Source of the DNA: Capitella teleta
Taxonomy: Eukaryota; Annelida; Polychaeta; Capitellidae
Length of the DNA: 64,000 nucleotides
Assembly (NCBI GenBank): GCA_000328365.1
Contig: KB297234.1
Coordinates: 68,845 to 132,844 of the forward strand
Direction of reading: 5' to 3'
Shown here: positions 1-14,444 of the stretch, in pieces
Layout: the number at the start of each line of letters is the position of its first letter
Numbering within the stretch: the stretch's first letter is position 1
Program-made: the position numbers and the translations under genes
The notes under the pieces: generated by a model
Databases searched by the model: none
Told to the model about the DNA's origin: nothing
The model's input: only the letters and a program-made list of their open reading frames with translations

Positions 1-475
1 TTCTTTTCGGAAATAGATAGAATAATCATTTTGCCACCAGTCAGGCGCGAAACAAATTTTTTTTCGCTATTTTTCTTATTTTAACAAGCGATTTTCTAGG
101 ACACCTACCATGTTTCTCATCCTGAAACAGTAAAAAGGTCAGCCAGAGTGCACCACGCATGCGCTTTCGTTTCGTAAACAACAAAGATGTCCTTTTATGG
201 CGAAGATGCTCTGCTCTGATTGGCTGAAATCGATAGCTTCACGAGGGGAACGGAACCAATCAGCCATCAGCCAAACCAAGCCATCAGCTGACGTTTGCCT
301 CCTATACTTCGCAATGGAAGCCATTCTCCCATAGGCGCAATGCTAACCCCGATATTCGGAATGCATTATTTCCTTACGCTTGCATCCAGACATGGTGTTT
401 TTGGCACGGAATGCTATCAATTGGTGCTATGAGTCAATAGAACATCACTTAAAATTTAGTTCCCCATCCCTTTAA
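1..475 (-). repeat. MITE-like element, copy A, cut by the window edge
   Basis: This stretch is an inverted, nearly identical copy of the left two thirds of the element at 44619-45323. The similarity runs from the window edge to the terminal TTAA at 472-475, next to the inner sequence CCCCATCCC. Only a few mismatches and small indels are visible, so the two copies moved recently. The outer end of this copy lies outside the window. It has no convincing coding capacity; the short ORF on its minus strand simply runs through the repeat. Confidence 0.85.
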
Positions 476-1246
476 TGCAAAGAACAGAATGGAAGATTTT
501 TTTTTCTTCAATAAATTTGCATACCGCAACTGGCTTTTCTAATTACTATATGCAGTTTACACATTTTTCCTGGTTATAGGACCTCCCTAAGGTGACTCGG
601 TCGTGGCGCATGCACTCCGTATACAGCAGCTGTACACGGAGTCACTTTGATAATTAAATATGCATAATATCTAAGACGATGGACATTTTCAGCAGAACGT
701 TTGGGCGTTAAAAATACAAATAATACATGTAACGATCCTTAATTCCCAGCGTGGGCAACTTGCTTCGCTCATTTCGACACAAATGACACAAATGAGGCGA
801 ATGAGACCTTAACGATGATGAAATATGCATGCCGGCATTGCCCCCTCTTGGTGATGGGTCTTCCGGGTCCGGTTTGTGGTCCACAACACTTGAACCGTGA
901 ATGCGAACAACGTAATTCGGACGACTATCACAACAATGGCATCGTGTTATATCATCAAACAATTATTATTTTGAGACCATACCGATATTTTGACTTCCGA
1001 TCAATCACTTATTTTTCTCGTAAGAGGAGGAATGCCCCGCACGGCAGTTGTAAATAGTATAATTCAATACCTTATAGCAGCATCATTTGTACAATAAATG
1101 GCCGCCTCACTCTCCTGGATGTGTTCACAGCATTCGACCGGGTCAACGAATATAAACTGGCAATGGAAATTAAGCTGAATAGTTCTACACCCACGTGTTT
1201 CATATCATCGATACATTGACGGATATGTGTACCTTATTTTTTGTGA

Positions 1247-1287
1247 GGGGTGAGTGAGTGATAAGGTTTTTCGGCTCCACCCAATCA
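1247..1287 (+). repeat. SINE-like family fragment 1
   Basis: It shares the core GGCTCCACCCAATC, preceded by a GAGTGAGTGAT run, with 54170-54212. The same core occurs in reverse at 1571-1616 and 23933-24200. Only the head of the family is present here. Confidence 0.5.
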
Positions 1288-1570
1288 ATTTTTTTTTTTG
1301 TGAGGGGCTATGTCGGACTGCATACCCATGATACCCGAGATTAAGTGTCCTTTGTTTCCGCCGAGGTTTTAAGTAAAGTGAAACTTGTTTTTCCTTTTAT
1401 TCGGTGATCACGTGGTTGCATGGTTCTGATTCTGAGTGTAGATAACTACAAACCACCGCCGCTGCGTATGTTCGTATCTCATACACAGTTCATGCATTCA
1501 CCTTTCACTACAACTATGTCTTTTGCACGTATGTTATCTTTTATCTGTTCATAATTTCCGAATTTAATCC

Positions 1571-1616
1571 TGGGGATCGTATCATACGAGAGGGCTGGGT
1601 GGAGCTGTAAAGCATG
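1571..1616 (-). repeat. SINE-like family fragment 2
   Basis: Read on the minus strand it gives GCTTTACAGCTCCACCCAG followed by a CGTATGATACGATCC stretch. This matches the left part of the longer copy at 23933-24200 with moderate divergence. It lies about 300 bp from fragment 1 in the opposite orientation. Confidence 0.5.
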
Positions 1617-4600
1617 TTGTTCGCAGACAAGCCCCATGTTTTGATTGACCAAAAGCGATGCCTTTAGGCGAAACGATGAGAGTGCGTTATGATAGTCAAT
1701 TCAGTGTATAAACGCAATTCTAATTCTGCGAGGATGGTGTGGCAAACACGAGTATAAATGGCGAATCATGAGTGGTATCATTACGTACTAATAGTATATG
1801 AGCGTTATGACTGGACAATTGTGGATTTCGTTGTAATGACATGGACTGAAGAAATCATAACGTTAAGAGGATCTCTGTATCAAGTCTACGGACTGGAATC
1901 GCAGTGCTAGGGAACAGCACATGCGATGGACGCATGACGTCTCTCGTTACCTTCAACGACATCGATAGTCGAGGTCAGATGACATCGACAACAATCCAAA
2001 CTCTCTCAACAAGATCACCATTTAAAACCAGTGGAAATCCCCGTTTAATGAGGAGATACGAGAAAGCGAGGATTAGTCCTCGTTGCACAGGGTAACGCAT
2101 TGAACCCATGGGCGTATAGAGAGTGCTTGGGTGTTCATGTCAAGCGGATCTCATAACGTCATTATCAAGTGCATTAAATGATATTTAGTGCGTTCACTTA
2201 TTCATAAATCCATTTAGGTAGTACAGAGATTATTTGTTACATAATTTATAGCTATTGAACTAATTCCGAGTTGACGACATCTATAAAATTTAATATTCTG
2301 AAGACATAGAATCAAGATAACATGATCATTGTGTCAATAGGGGAAGGATGGAGGGGATAGAGGAGGAGAGATATGTTGAACAAAATTCGATTACTTGTGC
2401 TGAGCGCACTGGTCATCTAGTATTATGTCCACCCGCATAAAATTATTCTTGTCCTTTTCATTTATGCTTCGGATACAGATGACGTCACCGTGTCCATGAC
2501 AGACAGCAAATATTCTCTGCAGCATCCTCGCAAAGCGCAACCGCAGCTAGTTTTCTCGTCTGCCATTTCTCTCTCTTTCGTTCTCTTCAAGAAAGAAGCA
2601 TAAGACTGGTGTTGACATGAACGCTATTAAAACATGTACATAAGGAGAAAGGAAATCTAGAAGGGCGTTGTGTGGAGGGCGGTTGGGATGAGGAGAGGTC
2701 ACGGGGAGGTTAAACAGGATGCGCAAGAGGGTCTGTTGCAGGTATGATGCAGACAATTACAGGTAAGTAAATTATAATGTCAAAGGCATAATTATGGTAG
2801 GTGGCTAAATCTAAGTTTTTTTCTGGAAACAAGACTCTGTATTGAATCTATAGATTGTAGAACTTTCCATGATTGCTGCAATCACCAGCGAATCTATATA
2901 CATGTAGTTGATAATTACATGTACCTGTCTTGTATATCAGATATTTTGAACACATATCAAATAAAGCATTGCTGGTGTTGTTCATTGGGAACTTGGATGC
3001 TATGAGTAATGAAACTAAGAGATAAGTGTTTACTCTTCCCACGATAACATTCAACACCCTGAGCGGGGAAGCCAAGGTTTTAGTCAATTTGTTTTGTGAG
3101 GAAAGGTATGAAAACACGAATGACAGGCAAGGTACTTTGTCTCATTGAGATAAAATAAAACTGTTCAGGTGTAGATGGGGACTAACTCAATATACTTGTT
3201 ATGAAGTAGACTTGGGCGAAAACTTCCACTATTAACCTTCGCGCAGGTGTTCTGGTCCTCACCGACCACGCTCCATCAGCGGCTTCCCACTCGCAAAATC
3301 CCTTTGATCTACGGCTCACTCCGTGCCGTGTCACGTCCCGAAGATCAAAAAAAAAAGTTGCAAGATTTGTATGCTTGCTTGACATCGCGGTGACTCCATG
3401 ACAACCGCTCCTTGGCGCTACACATTTTTATTCCCCGGAACACATAGCATATAATATAGAGTCCTGTATATGTGCAACTCGTATGATTCTAGAATATTTT
3501 TGTTGGCGCGGATTGCGATTAATTTTTCTTTGTTTGAGGTTAAACCAGCTCTCTCCAGCATGCATAACGCCACTCCTTTCCCCTCTGTGACATAACACAT
3601 CCTGATTGCGATCCATTGATTCCCCATTGGCCCACCTACAGGATTGCCTCCGTGTGTGTAATGAGGTCAACAATTATTACGTAATAAGACCGACACAGGT
3701 GAGAAGTTGATACAGCCCGTTATTACATTGGCAAAGTATTGTTGCAAGACCACAATACTCTTTACAAAAGGTCAAAGCTCCGCAACCCCACATGGCCGTG
3801 TGTTGTGCGCTGCTCTTGCTATCTCAGACGAATGTCGCCACTGCATATTTATTTTGTGCTTCCTCAGGATGCCGACAACGACCCAGTGATGTACAAAGCT
3901 AAAGCGTGCTCCTTTCAAGGAACGCTCCAAGAGCATCTCACAAATAGGATGCTAGCTATGAAATTAGCGCTGTGCAGTTTATTGTTTCTGACAAGATAAA
4001 TAGTGAACCATAGTATAGTGTACACCTGTACGGTGTAGTGGGTTGCTTGAGTACCCTGGACATGGATGGCAAGATAAACAGCATAGGATATAATAAAAAC
4101 TCTATTAATAACGAAAATATAAACATAAAATTGTAAACAAAAATTACGAAATGCGGGCGTTACTTTTTGCGTGGCTCCAGGGGGAGAGAATAATGTTATA
4201 TTATTCAGCGCGTGTTCTGAAACCACGACCTTCTCAAATTTCGCGTCAGCACCTTTTTGTGTTTCATAAAGAAGGGCAAATGAAGAAATTCACAATTCTC
4301 AAATTCTCACGTTGCAATACTTTTTTCACGAATCCGCTAAGGATGGTAGTGACTTGGTCGATGGGTAGGTGTGCTAGCATATCGACCTCGTGTGTTCGTC
4401 TCATTCTCTGACGTCATAATTTTCTTAGAATGATAACTGGATAATTAAGCATCTACTGAGTGAAACTGCTTCTCCTTATTTCCCCATGTCCCCCAACCAG
4501 CTGCTCCCTTACTCCATGTAAATAGTCTTGATTATTCTATTGCTAGGACCAAACAATTAGCTTATGATTAATTAAAAGCAGTACTCATAAACAAGCAAAC

Positions 4601-6379
4601 CGGCACTACAATTCCCATCCCAATGAGAGACTATTTATCAATGTCAAAGAAGATTAATCGCTGTGGTAGTCCACGGGGTAACTGGTGTACGTAATGGTCA
4701 AGCAGAAGGTACGGTGATGAACAACGGCGATGCCACAAGCAACCACAGGAAACAATGAATACGGGGAGTGATTGGAGGTTCCGGAGGCGATGGGCGACAC
4801 CCATAATCATCAACTAGCCACCCACGCATGGCCGATATATTGAATTAATCATGGGTTTTTGGAAGGCTATTCTCCACATCCCAAGGCGAATCGTATCTAC
4901 ATGAGATAATCTTTTACTCGATTCATTTAGCATTCTAATGCAATCACACTGCACCTGACATTCATGTTGAAGCAAGTTCACACATGACTGAAATACCACC
5001 ACCAATGTATATTGATTATAAATAATGATGCCTTCATAGGATTGACCCCCAAGGGAATGGGGGCAATTTGAGGAGCACTGCGATTCTTCTAACCAGCTCA
5101 TGTGCTGCACACAAGCCGGAGTCCGCCAACGAGGCGCCATCCCACACAACAATCGTCTTTTAGGAGTCGGGGAATTTCTCCAGTTCCTGTTGCAAGTATC
5201 ACTCTTTTCAGGATTTGTGGTAATCGTGATTACTTCGCTTCATACCGACTATGTTACATGGTCATCGCTATAATTATGAGATCATGGGTGTGATTAATTA
5301 TTAATTACCCTGTGTGTCTGTCTACTTACTGCAAGAATTGCCTCTTGAGCAGAGATATTATATAAGAAGCAAACATTCAAACACGTTCATTATTAATAAT
5401 ATTATCGGATTGCTCAATGTCACACTTTTGATAATTTATAGCTCCATTCTTCCCTTTCTGATTTCAACATGGAAACGTCAAACTTAGAACAACCAATTTA
5501 TACCTCTACCTGTATGTTTGATATACAAAATAGACAACGAAAGTTTTCCTCTCAGTTTTTGTTTCGTTGAGTGGTCGAGAAATTGGCGTTGCATTGAAGC
5601 ACCCGGGACAGAGCGTCTTGTGCTTCGTTCACAGCTTCAAAGCCTTTGGAAGGTCGGAGGTAATAGACTCAGATGCTGCGCACAACCAAAACCCATCACC
5701 GCTTTATCTTGCCAATTTACCTTGAAGTCACAAGAAACCTTGCAGAACGGAATGGCAAAGAAACACAGTGGACAATAGCCTGCAATGTCAATCACCTACG
5801 AATTTCCATGTCAACCACACAGAGATGGTTGATGGGAAAAATAACATCGTCATCATTTAAATCAGTACAATTGGACCCATTATTAAGTGCGACGAATCAT
5901 AAGTGCTGGTTTACAAATGAGGGCTTGTTGGGAGCGTGTGCTTTGTTCTCAATGTTTCGGCACGACCCCTACTCTCTTTCACTCCATCATTCATCTTCTG
6001 GATGATTTCATGCTTGCATCTAAAGAAAAGAACGCGGGGAGGGGTATACGAGGAGAAGTGGGAGTTATCAACTGTATCAAATATAATAGGCGTCTAATTG
6101 TGTCCATTTAAGGTATATATATATTTTCGTTATTTTATCACATGCATTAAAAAGCGAAAGAATACATTTAAGTAAACTTCAAAGATGCAAAAGGTGTTCA
6201 AGAAGAGGAGAACCGCATGATAATAGAGGATGATCAAAGGGTGTTTTTAGGTGCAAAATAATATGTCATATTAAATGGGAGATGTTATCAAAAAATTATA
6301 GATTTTCTTTGCGAAGTCTTAAAAACTGTTGAAGGCGTGAGGTATTGTCACACAGTGTCGAGGGACTTCACAGAAGTGC

Positions 6380-6535
6380 AAGGCTGCTCTTAGGACATTG
6401 GCTCAGAGCCCTTGTTTTGTTCGGCTGAAGTCTCGCGCGGAACCCTCAGAGGATCTGTACAGAGCTCTTATAATTGAGCCCTCGCCTCATTTAATATGTA
6501 TAGGGCAGCGTGAGAAATTGCTCTCCCTTGCGGAA
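6380..6535 (+). repeat. Unclassified dispersed repeat, copy 1
   Basis: About 150 bp aligns with the reverse complement of 20215-20395 at an estimated 70-75 percent identity. The best part, around TTATAATTGAGCCCTCGCC, is almost perfect. Both copies keep one open frame across the shared part, with the peptide LIIEPSPHLI in each. I do not recognise the family. Confidence 0.65.
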
Positions 6536-9500
6536 GTATGTTATGTTCAAAACAAAGAGTGTATACTATATCAATCCACGTACAATCGTGCAGTCTTGAC
6601 GAGGTCGTCACACTGTGGAATGCCACTTTATTAATTACGCATGTACATCTTAAAGTGACTGTATAGAATGGATATTAATTATCATTCATGGAAAAGCTGA
6701 ACACTTTTGTCGATATTGACGGCAGAGGATGTCAAGCATTTAATGGGAACTTGGCCGCTACTCCCATGATTGATCATACTATAGGGTGTCAGAGCAAGGA
6801 CCTTCACTCCACAGAGGATGACACTCTTTGCTAATCCTCCGAATAGACAGAATAAAGGGCTTGATGGGATTTGCGCAGGAAATATCTGCGCGTTGCAACG
6901 GACGAGACTCCGGAGGTATTGGCCCTGATCTTCCCTACTGACATCCTTAAGAGCTAGAACAAGATGACGAGCCCTAAGATGCCTGTGGTCACCAGTGTGC
7001 ATTTCCCTAGGTTAATTAAGATTAAGTACATCATTCGATTGATTTGTCAAAACTTTGCAATTCATAAATAGCTGACATTGTGCCATTTTCACCGTGAAGT
7101 TGAGTCCTGGATATTGACAGGTTTGAGACTAATGAAATGGACAATCCTCTCACAAACATAAAAGTCAAGCTGAGGGCAGTTGGCGCCCTTATTTATAATG
7201 ATGAGTCCCGATACGGATTCCACGCTCACTGCCCTTTATTAAACCAATTGACCTATTAACCAAATGAGGTCATCCATCCAGATTATCATGACATATAGTT
7301 CCTGGAAACTGGTGCTTCGATATGAGCAGCCCAATTTAACGTGCTCTGTTAGTTTGGCCTGCTGATCAAATTTGTTACATGGAGTTATACGCACGCGTGT
7401 ACATCTCCATTTGTCACTCAGTATGGTTAACAAGAATTCCTATCAACCATTCCTATGGGGAACCTATGTTACTAGGATATGCGTGGTATTTTCTTTTGCT
7501 CCATTTGGAATGTTAGATCTTCATATAATAATATATTTTGATCTCAATCTTGGACGTGATACATGAAGAATTACAAAGAGCAATGCACATTCTGAATTCT
7601 GTCACACTGATGTAATTATGCAATGCCGCCTATTGTAGGGATTAAGATGCTCTCCGACCATTGGAACACCCCCCCCCCCTCTTTCTTTCGCTTTGGACTC
7701 GTCCTCCTATGATTCACAGATTACATTCTACTGAGAGGATTCCCACTCTCATCAAGGCAAACAAATCCCCTGTTTGGACTAGACTGCAGTCCAAACAAGA
7801 CTCTCCTCCCAAGCTCTCCCTCTTCAAGATCTTTAAGCAGAAGCACATACAATCATTTGCACGATGAGCTGCTGAAACCACTAGTGATGCAATGACTTCT
7901 AGAGAACACAAGTACCTGACAATCCGATTCCCGTTACCTTGCATATTCATTACAAGCGGAGCAGAGACAACATTATTGCATCCTGTTCCTGCGTGTGACT
8001 GGCACACTGCGGTTTTTTATGTTGGTATTAAATCACGTTCATGGAAAACAATAACGTCTTAGAGGTAATATCGCTTATACCTTGTACATCTGTCGGTCTA
8101 TGTTTAGCCGCAATATACAGATCTTTTCCTCAAGTGTTTTCGACTTTTCCTTCGTTAAGACCTAAAACAGCAAATCTCCTTTGCTTCCGCGCATCGCACA
8201 TGTTGTCTCTTATACAAAGCTATCTGTTCTTCCTGGAAGTTACTGAAAACGTAACTCCACGAAATGTCTTGTCATTTAGGACTCTAGTTTATTGCGACAA
8301 GCTAAAAGACTTCAATTTCTTTCATAATTAACGTAAGTACGTGAAAACAAAGTCTTGTGTGTTTTGACTATTGAAAGCTAAATTGGCTGGTCTTTCGTTT
8401 CCACAACCATACACATATCTAGGTGTTGAAATCCCAAGTACATCAGATATGTCTCATCAAAGAAAAAGCACCTTTGGGGTTTTTTTGCGAAATAGAAAAC
8501 GAAACCTGACTCCGGATCTAACCTGGAAAATGAAAGCAAAACCGGGGATATCCGACTGTGTTACAACGAAAGCATAAACAATCTCGGAAACCTTCATATC
8601 CCTAAACTTGACGTGATCCATACCTTTATTGCCTCGCTCTCATCCGAGCCTATCCTTGGCAAATAGCAAAGTTTTTTCATAGCAATTGCCCAGTTACATA
8701 ACCATAGAGAGTAAACGATCGAGCGCCCTGCTCTGCTCCCGTTACACCAAACCCACACCGGAAGAGGGCGTTCATTGAACTTGATTCAGAAGCTCTGACA
8801 GCAAATCACCAGCCTAAGGAAGAATTGCATAATATCTCATCACCGCATCTTTTATCTGACCTTGATGACGACAAACAAAGAAATCGACACCGTCAGGGTT
8901 TTTTGAAAGCAAACTTTTTTTTTTTTAGAAAGGGGGGGGGGGGGCTTCACGTAGTATGATCTCCGAGTTGTATGCAAATAAGATGATTTACACACATTGA
9001 TAGCTGAGTGATCGCGTGTGTAGACATCATTTAAGTCCGTTCGCTCTTTAACATCAACCAAAACTAATTGTGGGTGAGTGTGTGTGTTTGAGAGACTTTA
9101 GTGTAATTGCTTCAGTTATTCAATGACTCGGGGGAAATCACGGTACAGAACGGCCCTGGATATATTCAAACATGCTTTGAACTCTTCCTTTGATCTCTGG
9201 TCTTATTTGTCATCTACTTCAAGGAGTAGGTTGCTGGTAATTGCAGCTTTTACTAGACGAGTGTTTGTACCTCTGTGAAGTTTTGCAAAGTATATAGGAG
9301 CTTACAACTCCAATAATGATGAATGATATTTACGTCTTTGTCTATCCAACGTTGTATTGACTAGACGTGTGAAGGATAAGTGGAGATGTCCGGCATTGAA
9401 TAAGTGACTTTTAACATGGCAGAGAACTGAGTAGTAGACGAAGAAAGCATGTCAATTATATACATTATTACCAGGGATTGATGGCGAATTGGCCTATACC

Positions 9501-11409
9501 TTTTAAACAGACAGTCTGCGTACAGCCTTCGACTGACCTCGCAAATGACACCATTGATCTGATTGACCCACAGTAACGTGATGAGTATTTCTATATATAG
9601 ACGCTGATTGGTGTGTGAAGGCATGCATGGTGTAATGCGTATCGAGAGTTAGCTCCATAGTCTCCACTCTGCAGTCGTGTGCTGCACAATTGGCGTGCTT
9701 ATATGCCTAACGAGGTGATCCTAGTATGTTGATACTGGATATGACGTCAGTGACACCAGTGTGTGATAAAACATCTCCTCATCCACACGCACGTCTCCCA
9801 GTATTGCAACTATACATATATTTACTTCAGACTAAAGAGCCAACGCACCTTGATTATCCGAAATACTGCGAGCCAAATTAGAGGAAAATAGGATATTTGC
9901 AATCAGGAGCAACAACACCTTTCAGACTATGCAATCCATTTGGAGCCTGTTCTTTCACCGCAGCATCCGGTAACATATCCTACCAACACTCAGTCTAACA
10001 GGTTTGCAAAATATCCTTCTCAGACTAAGAGTCACGTTGCACTTTAAAATTAATTAGCAGAGCAGTTACGTCATCGCGGGGCACTCGTAAGGGTTGAACC
10101 ACAATTCGCGATAACTCATTAGTCTCAGCAGAGAGGACAGCTGCAGATGCTGTGAATGGATTGGCAAGTAAAGAGTTTGCACCAGGGCATTTATTACAGA
10201 GATAGTGACTTTCCGTGCACTGTGAGGACAGGATTCAAATATTGCTGGTTGCAAACATTGCAGAGAACACAACGTTAAAAATAGGCAGCACCAGGAAAGA
10301 AAAGAAAAGAAAAAAAAAGGACTCCGTGTTTTTACTCAGACCGGCAAACGTTAAACCCATATCACAACAACAGTTATGTGGCTGCTTTACCGTGGACTGA
10401 GCGAGATCAGGTTGCCCCACGATGGAATTTTATAAGAAGCTAGAGCGACACGTTTACCTGAAATCAGGCAGGTATTCAAGATTTGGGTGTGGCTTCACGA
10501 TTCTTGTACTGAAGACCACTTACACTCTCTTCGCCCGAGGTGAATAGCAGATAACAATGTCTCCTTTCACAGGCTTTCATCAATGCTGATCAATCCTGTT
10601 TCATGGAGCTATAATTAAGGAGTAGGTTTTTCAATGAATGTGTGAATTCATGTGTACACTAATATATTGCCTCCCCCTTCTCTTCCTACATACCCACACT
10701 GATTGGCAGAGCAGCAACGCTGCATACGAATGAAGAAGACGCATAAGGAGTGAGCATGGTTTCACGATTCAAAAATATTAATACAAAAAGATAAGATTTC
10801 TCACTCAACAGAGCCTTGCGTTTCCTTTCTACTAGCAACTCTTAATTGTTTTTAGAGCACCTGCAAAAGTAGCATGTGAAGGATCAGGTAAGACTGATGC
10901 CTTCGGGTACATGTCTGTCGTTCACGACTACTGTGTTTACTATCGATCTGTCTCGGCACTCTTCGTTCTTATCACATTGTTCCCTCCTGCAGGTGTTTTC
11001 TTGGGCTAACTGAATGAGAAGCATACAATTGTTCTATGTTTGCAATTGCTTTCTGTCTCACTCACACTTTTTAAATTCCATTATAAACCAAGCAGACAGG
11101 TGGGCGAAGGAGAACTATTTTTTAAATTACCAATATTGATGAAGTAAATTAGCTTGTGATCGAGTACAACTACATCAAGAAGCAGCTTATCATCAGCATT
11201 CTGAAGAAGCACTGAGTTTTAATATTGCATTTGCTTTTCACCCACCCCTCCCCCTAATGTATATTAGTATTATTACAGACGTCGAGATAATCGTGGTCGT
11301 AATAGAGGCGAATGACCACACTGCCTGAAGTCAGTCATTCATTGGGCATAACACTTTGGAACTAATCATGGAAGAGGTCAGCCAGCGGAAATGGACCAAC
11401 GCCATTCAT
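6536..11409. other. Gene-poor spacer
   Basis: No gene is supported. The stretch holds a poly-C run near 7670, a poly-T then poly-G run near 8910-8945, and a short plus-strand frame at 8371-8577 that only vaguely resembles the tail of a LINE reverse transcriptase. The other ORFs look like chance. Confidence 0.45.
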
Positions 11410-11446
11410 TTATGCAATGTGTGTCGTGTTGTTAATACTTGTTATG
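11410..11446 (-). CDS. Possible last exon of a single-pass receptor
   Basis: After a CCGCAG acceptor this 37-base piece would add about 12 residues to the membrane exon at 11546-11729 and then a TAA stop at 11410-11412. The phase fits: GG at the donor plus C here. The short length and the lack of family information make this a weak call. Confidence 0.25.
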
Positions 11447-11545
11447 CTGCGGACAGGCCAAGGACATTTGAACCAATGCAGGTTTGTTCGTCATTTCAAA
11501 GTTGCAGTTTCAGTGATCTAAGTAGAATGAATTTCCAGTACTCAC

Positions 11546-11729
11546 CCCAGAGTGGACTGTGCACATGGCTTTGGGTCGATGCTGCTGGCCTTTCTAGTAG
11601 ATGGTATGATCTTCTCATACTCGCTGTCCTTTTTGCGTTCATGTAGACGCAGCTTCAGGCAAAGAATTGCTACCAAAAAGAGCACGAATACTCCACATGC
11701 CAGACTGACCACAATCGCCACAAGAACGG
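11546..11729 (-). CDS. Candidate transmembrane exon with an ITIM-like tail
   Basis: The exon is bounded by a good acceptor (CTTTCAG) and a perfect donor (GTGAGT) on the minus strand. It encodes a strongly hydrophobic helix (VLVAIVVSLACGVFVLFLVA) followed by a basic stop-transfer stretch, KLRLHERKK, and then SEYEKI. That matches the ITIM consensus (S/I/V/L-x-Y-x-x-I/V/L), the motif that recruits SH2 phosphatases in inhibitory receptors. The entry phase (1) is usual for an extracellular-to-membrane exon border. I see the helix and splice sites directly. That it belongs to a live receptor gene is inference, and I could not name a family. Confidence 0.42.
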
Positions 11730-14316
11730 CTGAAAGAGAGAAGTATGTCATTTTGGCGACCCTGACATGATTCGCAACAAGTTGTATAACTCATCATAAG
11801 ATTAGTCCTGGGATTTAGATGTCATTATAACTTTATAAGTACATAATTAAGACCCAATTCGGGTATTTAATATGGGCGATTAATAAGAAATTGCAAAATA
11901 AATTTGTGTGGCTATCTATTTCAAGATTGGAGTTGCATGTGTATCGTGACAAGGAGACGAGAAAAAAAAAAAAACTAATTCTCGGACGAAATCCAGAATC
12001 GCTACCTTTACACTGAGCTTAGATTTTTTTTCTTCTGTTTTCCGATTCAGGAACGTCTCATGGGAATGTACAGAGGCGTTAAAGGCCCAGGTGTGTGCAG
12101 TGGTAGATAACACAAAGAGACAAGAGAAGTCACCTAAAGACGTTCGTTGGCAAGCAGTTTGCACCACACATAAATAACTAAAGTAGTTCAGGTTGAACTT
12201 TTCACCTTTCTTTGGTGAATTTTTAAAGGAATTTTTCACTAAAGGAATAAATGACGCTCTATATTAGGAAAATAAAATATTGAGCCCGGATTCTCTTGTG
12301 ATGTCGAATATTGTCGACTACTAATTTTTTATAATACCATTGAAAGGTTGCTGGGTGCGCGTTTACGAAACTCTGAAGAGATAAGATTCAATGATTTTGT
12401 TAAAACTTGGCAATTCATGCCAACTAATTAACATGAATATTTATTTGCCAAATATTTTTTGGATTATGTTCATGTTTTCTCATTATACTCCATGTTTAAT
12501 TAAAAGAAAGGAACATCAACATTGGCAAATGATTATGATCTATTCGGCATGGGGCTCATTTGAATATTATGTAATAATTTATCAGAATGTTACACACTGA
12601 ATTATTTCCTAATGAGTCGATGCGTCTATGAGGAAAACTTCGGAAATTTTTTAATGGATAATAGTTTTAAATCGATATTGAATTAATGCCTACTTCAGGA
12701 GTCCAGTGCTTTTTATATGAAATGCCGACCCATGCTTCACACAGATTGATATCAGATGCAAGTAGCACCTTGGTAATCGAGTCATAAAATGATTATCCTC
12801 TGTTCACATCGCCTGGTTCATATCACTGCTGGATTAGAACGTCGTGTAGAGGGCAAAAATGAAACATCCGGGATTACGTAATACCCAAGGTAAGGTAGAG
12901 CAAGTTGAGCAACATTGATTTCAATAATTGAGCAATCAATTCAAAATATTTTCTTCCCAAACACTGATTTTCATAACAACATTTGACTAGTGATGTTTTA
13001 ATGTTAACTCTAATGTAAATGAGGAAAGCGCTATTCTCATATTGCATAGCGAATATATGTTTAGGGCACACAATTGGCTTCCATATAATAATCAGAGAAG
13101 TGGCCATATATTTATTGCCCCTGCTTATTCGTTCAATAATGTAAGATCGGCATTTTGGTCACATGGCATTATGCATGAGACAATGTTTATACAGTGTAAT
13201 CATCGTAAATATTGGTGTAGTTCGTAAATTATATGGCGCAATTTTAGCTGGATATACAGTAACTGAACTAAAATTTGGGCGGATTTCTTTTTCTATCTGT
13301 TGAATCTAAAATTGCTTATTTAATCTTTAAGAAGCATCCAATTATCGTGAATGCCAACGAAAATAAGATACGTACTCGATACGTCTGCAGTCTACAAAGC
13401 ACAAAACAGAGTGCATCGAGGAAAAATAAGATGTGCTTCATGCATGCAATTTTTTATTGCTACTGAGATAAGTTCAACTATCTCAAGTATAGCTGTCAGG
13501 TTTCACTTATATTTATTTCACTGCATCTAAATTTCGCACAAAATAATAACTGTGCTCTAGTTTCGCATTCTGTGCGGGATATGTGAACCTCTGTGCACAC
13601 AAATGAGAACAATTCATTTATTGCACTTATTTAGCTATTTGCATCAAAAGGAAATCACTCAAATGGCATTGTATTAATGCAGACTACACCGCCACCCCCA
13701 ATCCCAATAAAACAGTTGCGCACGGAGCATGTGGGGCTTACCCTTTTCCATGATAATCACAAGGCAAATTCACTCCATGCAACCAAAGACTCGATCCGTC
13801 AGAAAAACTCCGAATACCAAGTTCTGTCTCATTAAACACGCTATCCGTGTAATCCAGCAACCGAAGAACACCTCAGCGCACGGCTCTGCCAAAAGTGCCA
13901 CCCGACAGACGACACAGCCCTCCTTATAAGCAAAGCCTAGGGGGACTACAGTCTACAGGGAGACTGATTGACGCGGAGGCTGGGTGGGTTAACAGGGTGG
14001 AAGGCGACCGGGTTACCATTCATCTTGTTGTGGAGCAACATATTATAAACTGTCTTGTTTGTTTATTGTTAAAACCTTCTTATGAGAAAATGCTTTGAAA
14101 TATAAGCTGTGAGTACAATGACTTGTAAACAATTACAATGTGCATCTTAAATTTGGTCTTAAATAAATCGGTAATCCATGTTAGCAGGTTGCACGAGAAT
14201 TATTGATGAATATATTGTACATTACGTAAGGTATTCGGTTGTGCGCCCCGAAGGACACGAGTTGCATGTGTGTGAACCCCTTTGGGGAACACTGGAGTGA
14301 CGAGGGAAAGGCTCAC

Positions 14317-14444
14317 CTGTCATTGACATTAATTGACATCCAGGTAAGTATGTTGTAGGTGAATGCGTGCAATGAAAACGACAGTCAATCACAATCAATT
14401 CCTCAATGTTACCAACAACCAGACCACGAAAGAAAACAACTCTT
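14317..14444 (-). CDS. Possible ectodomain exon of the same receptor
   Basis: A strong acceptor (TTGTTTCCCAG) and a good donor (ACAG followed by GTGAGC) enclose 128 bases open in one frame. The translation includes LVVGNIEELIVIDCRFHC and has three cysteines. It enters in phase 2 and leaves in phase 1, which fits both the candidate exon at 15014-15183 and the membrane exon at 11546-11729. The intron to the membrane exon would be about 2.6 kb, long for this window. No domain is recognised. Confidence 0.28.

Larger units (their letters stand above)
476..6379. other. Gene-poor spacer
   Basis: I see no exon that I can support. ORFs here are short, lack family motifs and do not pair with splice sites. 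The stretch is AT-rich single-copy-looking DNA with two SINE-like fragments (1247-1287 and 1571-1616). A GC-richer patch near 3230-3350 on the minus strand opens a short frame, but I recognise nothing in it. Confidence 0.5.

Noticed and set aside
4814-5152. Cys-containing 112-codon minus-strand frame.
   Set aside because: No domain, no splice context and AT-rich chance-like composition.
8371-8700. Possible LINE reverse-transcriptase tail (TYLGVEIPS, then NLGNLHIPKLDV).
   Set aside because: Only two short loose resemblances with stops between and no RT core motif such as YADD nearby.
13729-13929. Possible end of a mobile-element ORF with a C..C..H-like piece.
   Set aside because: The frames do not connect to a recognisable catalytic domain and the resemblance is too short.
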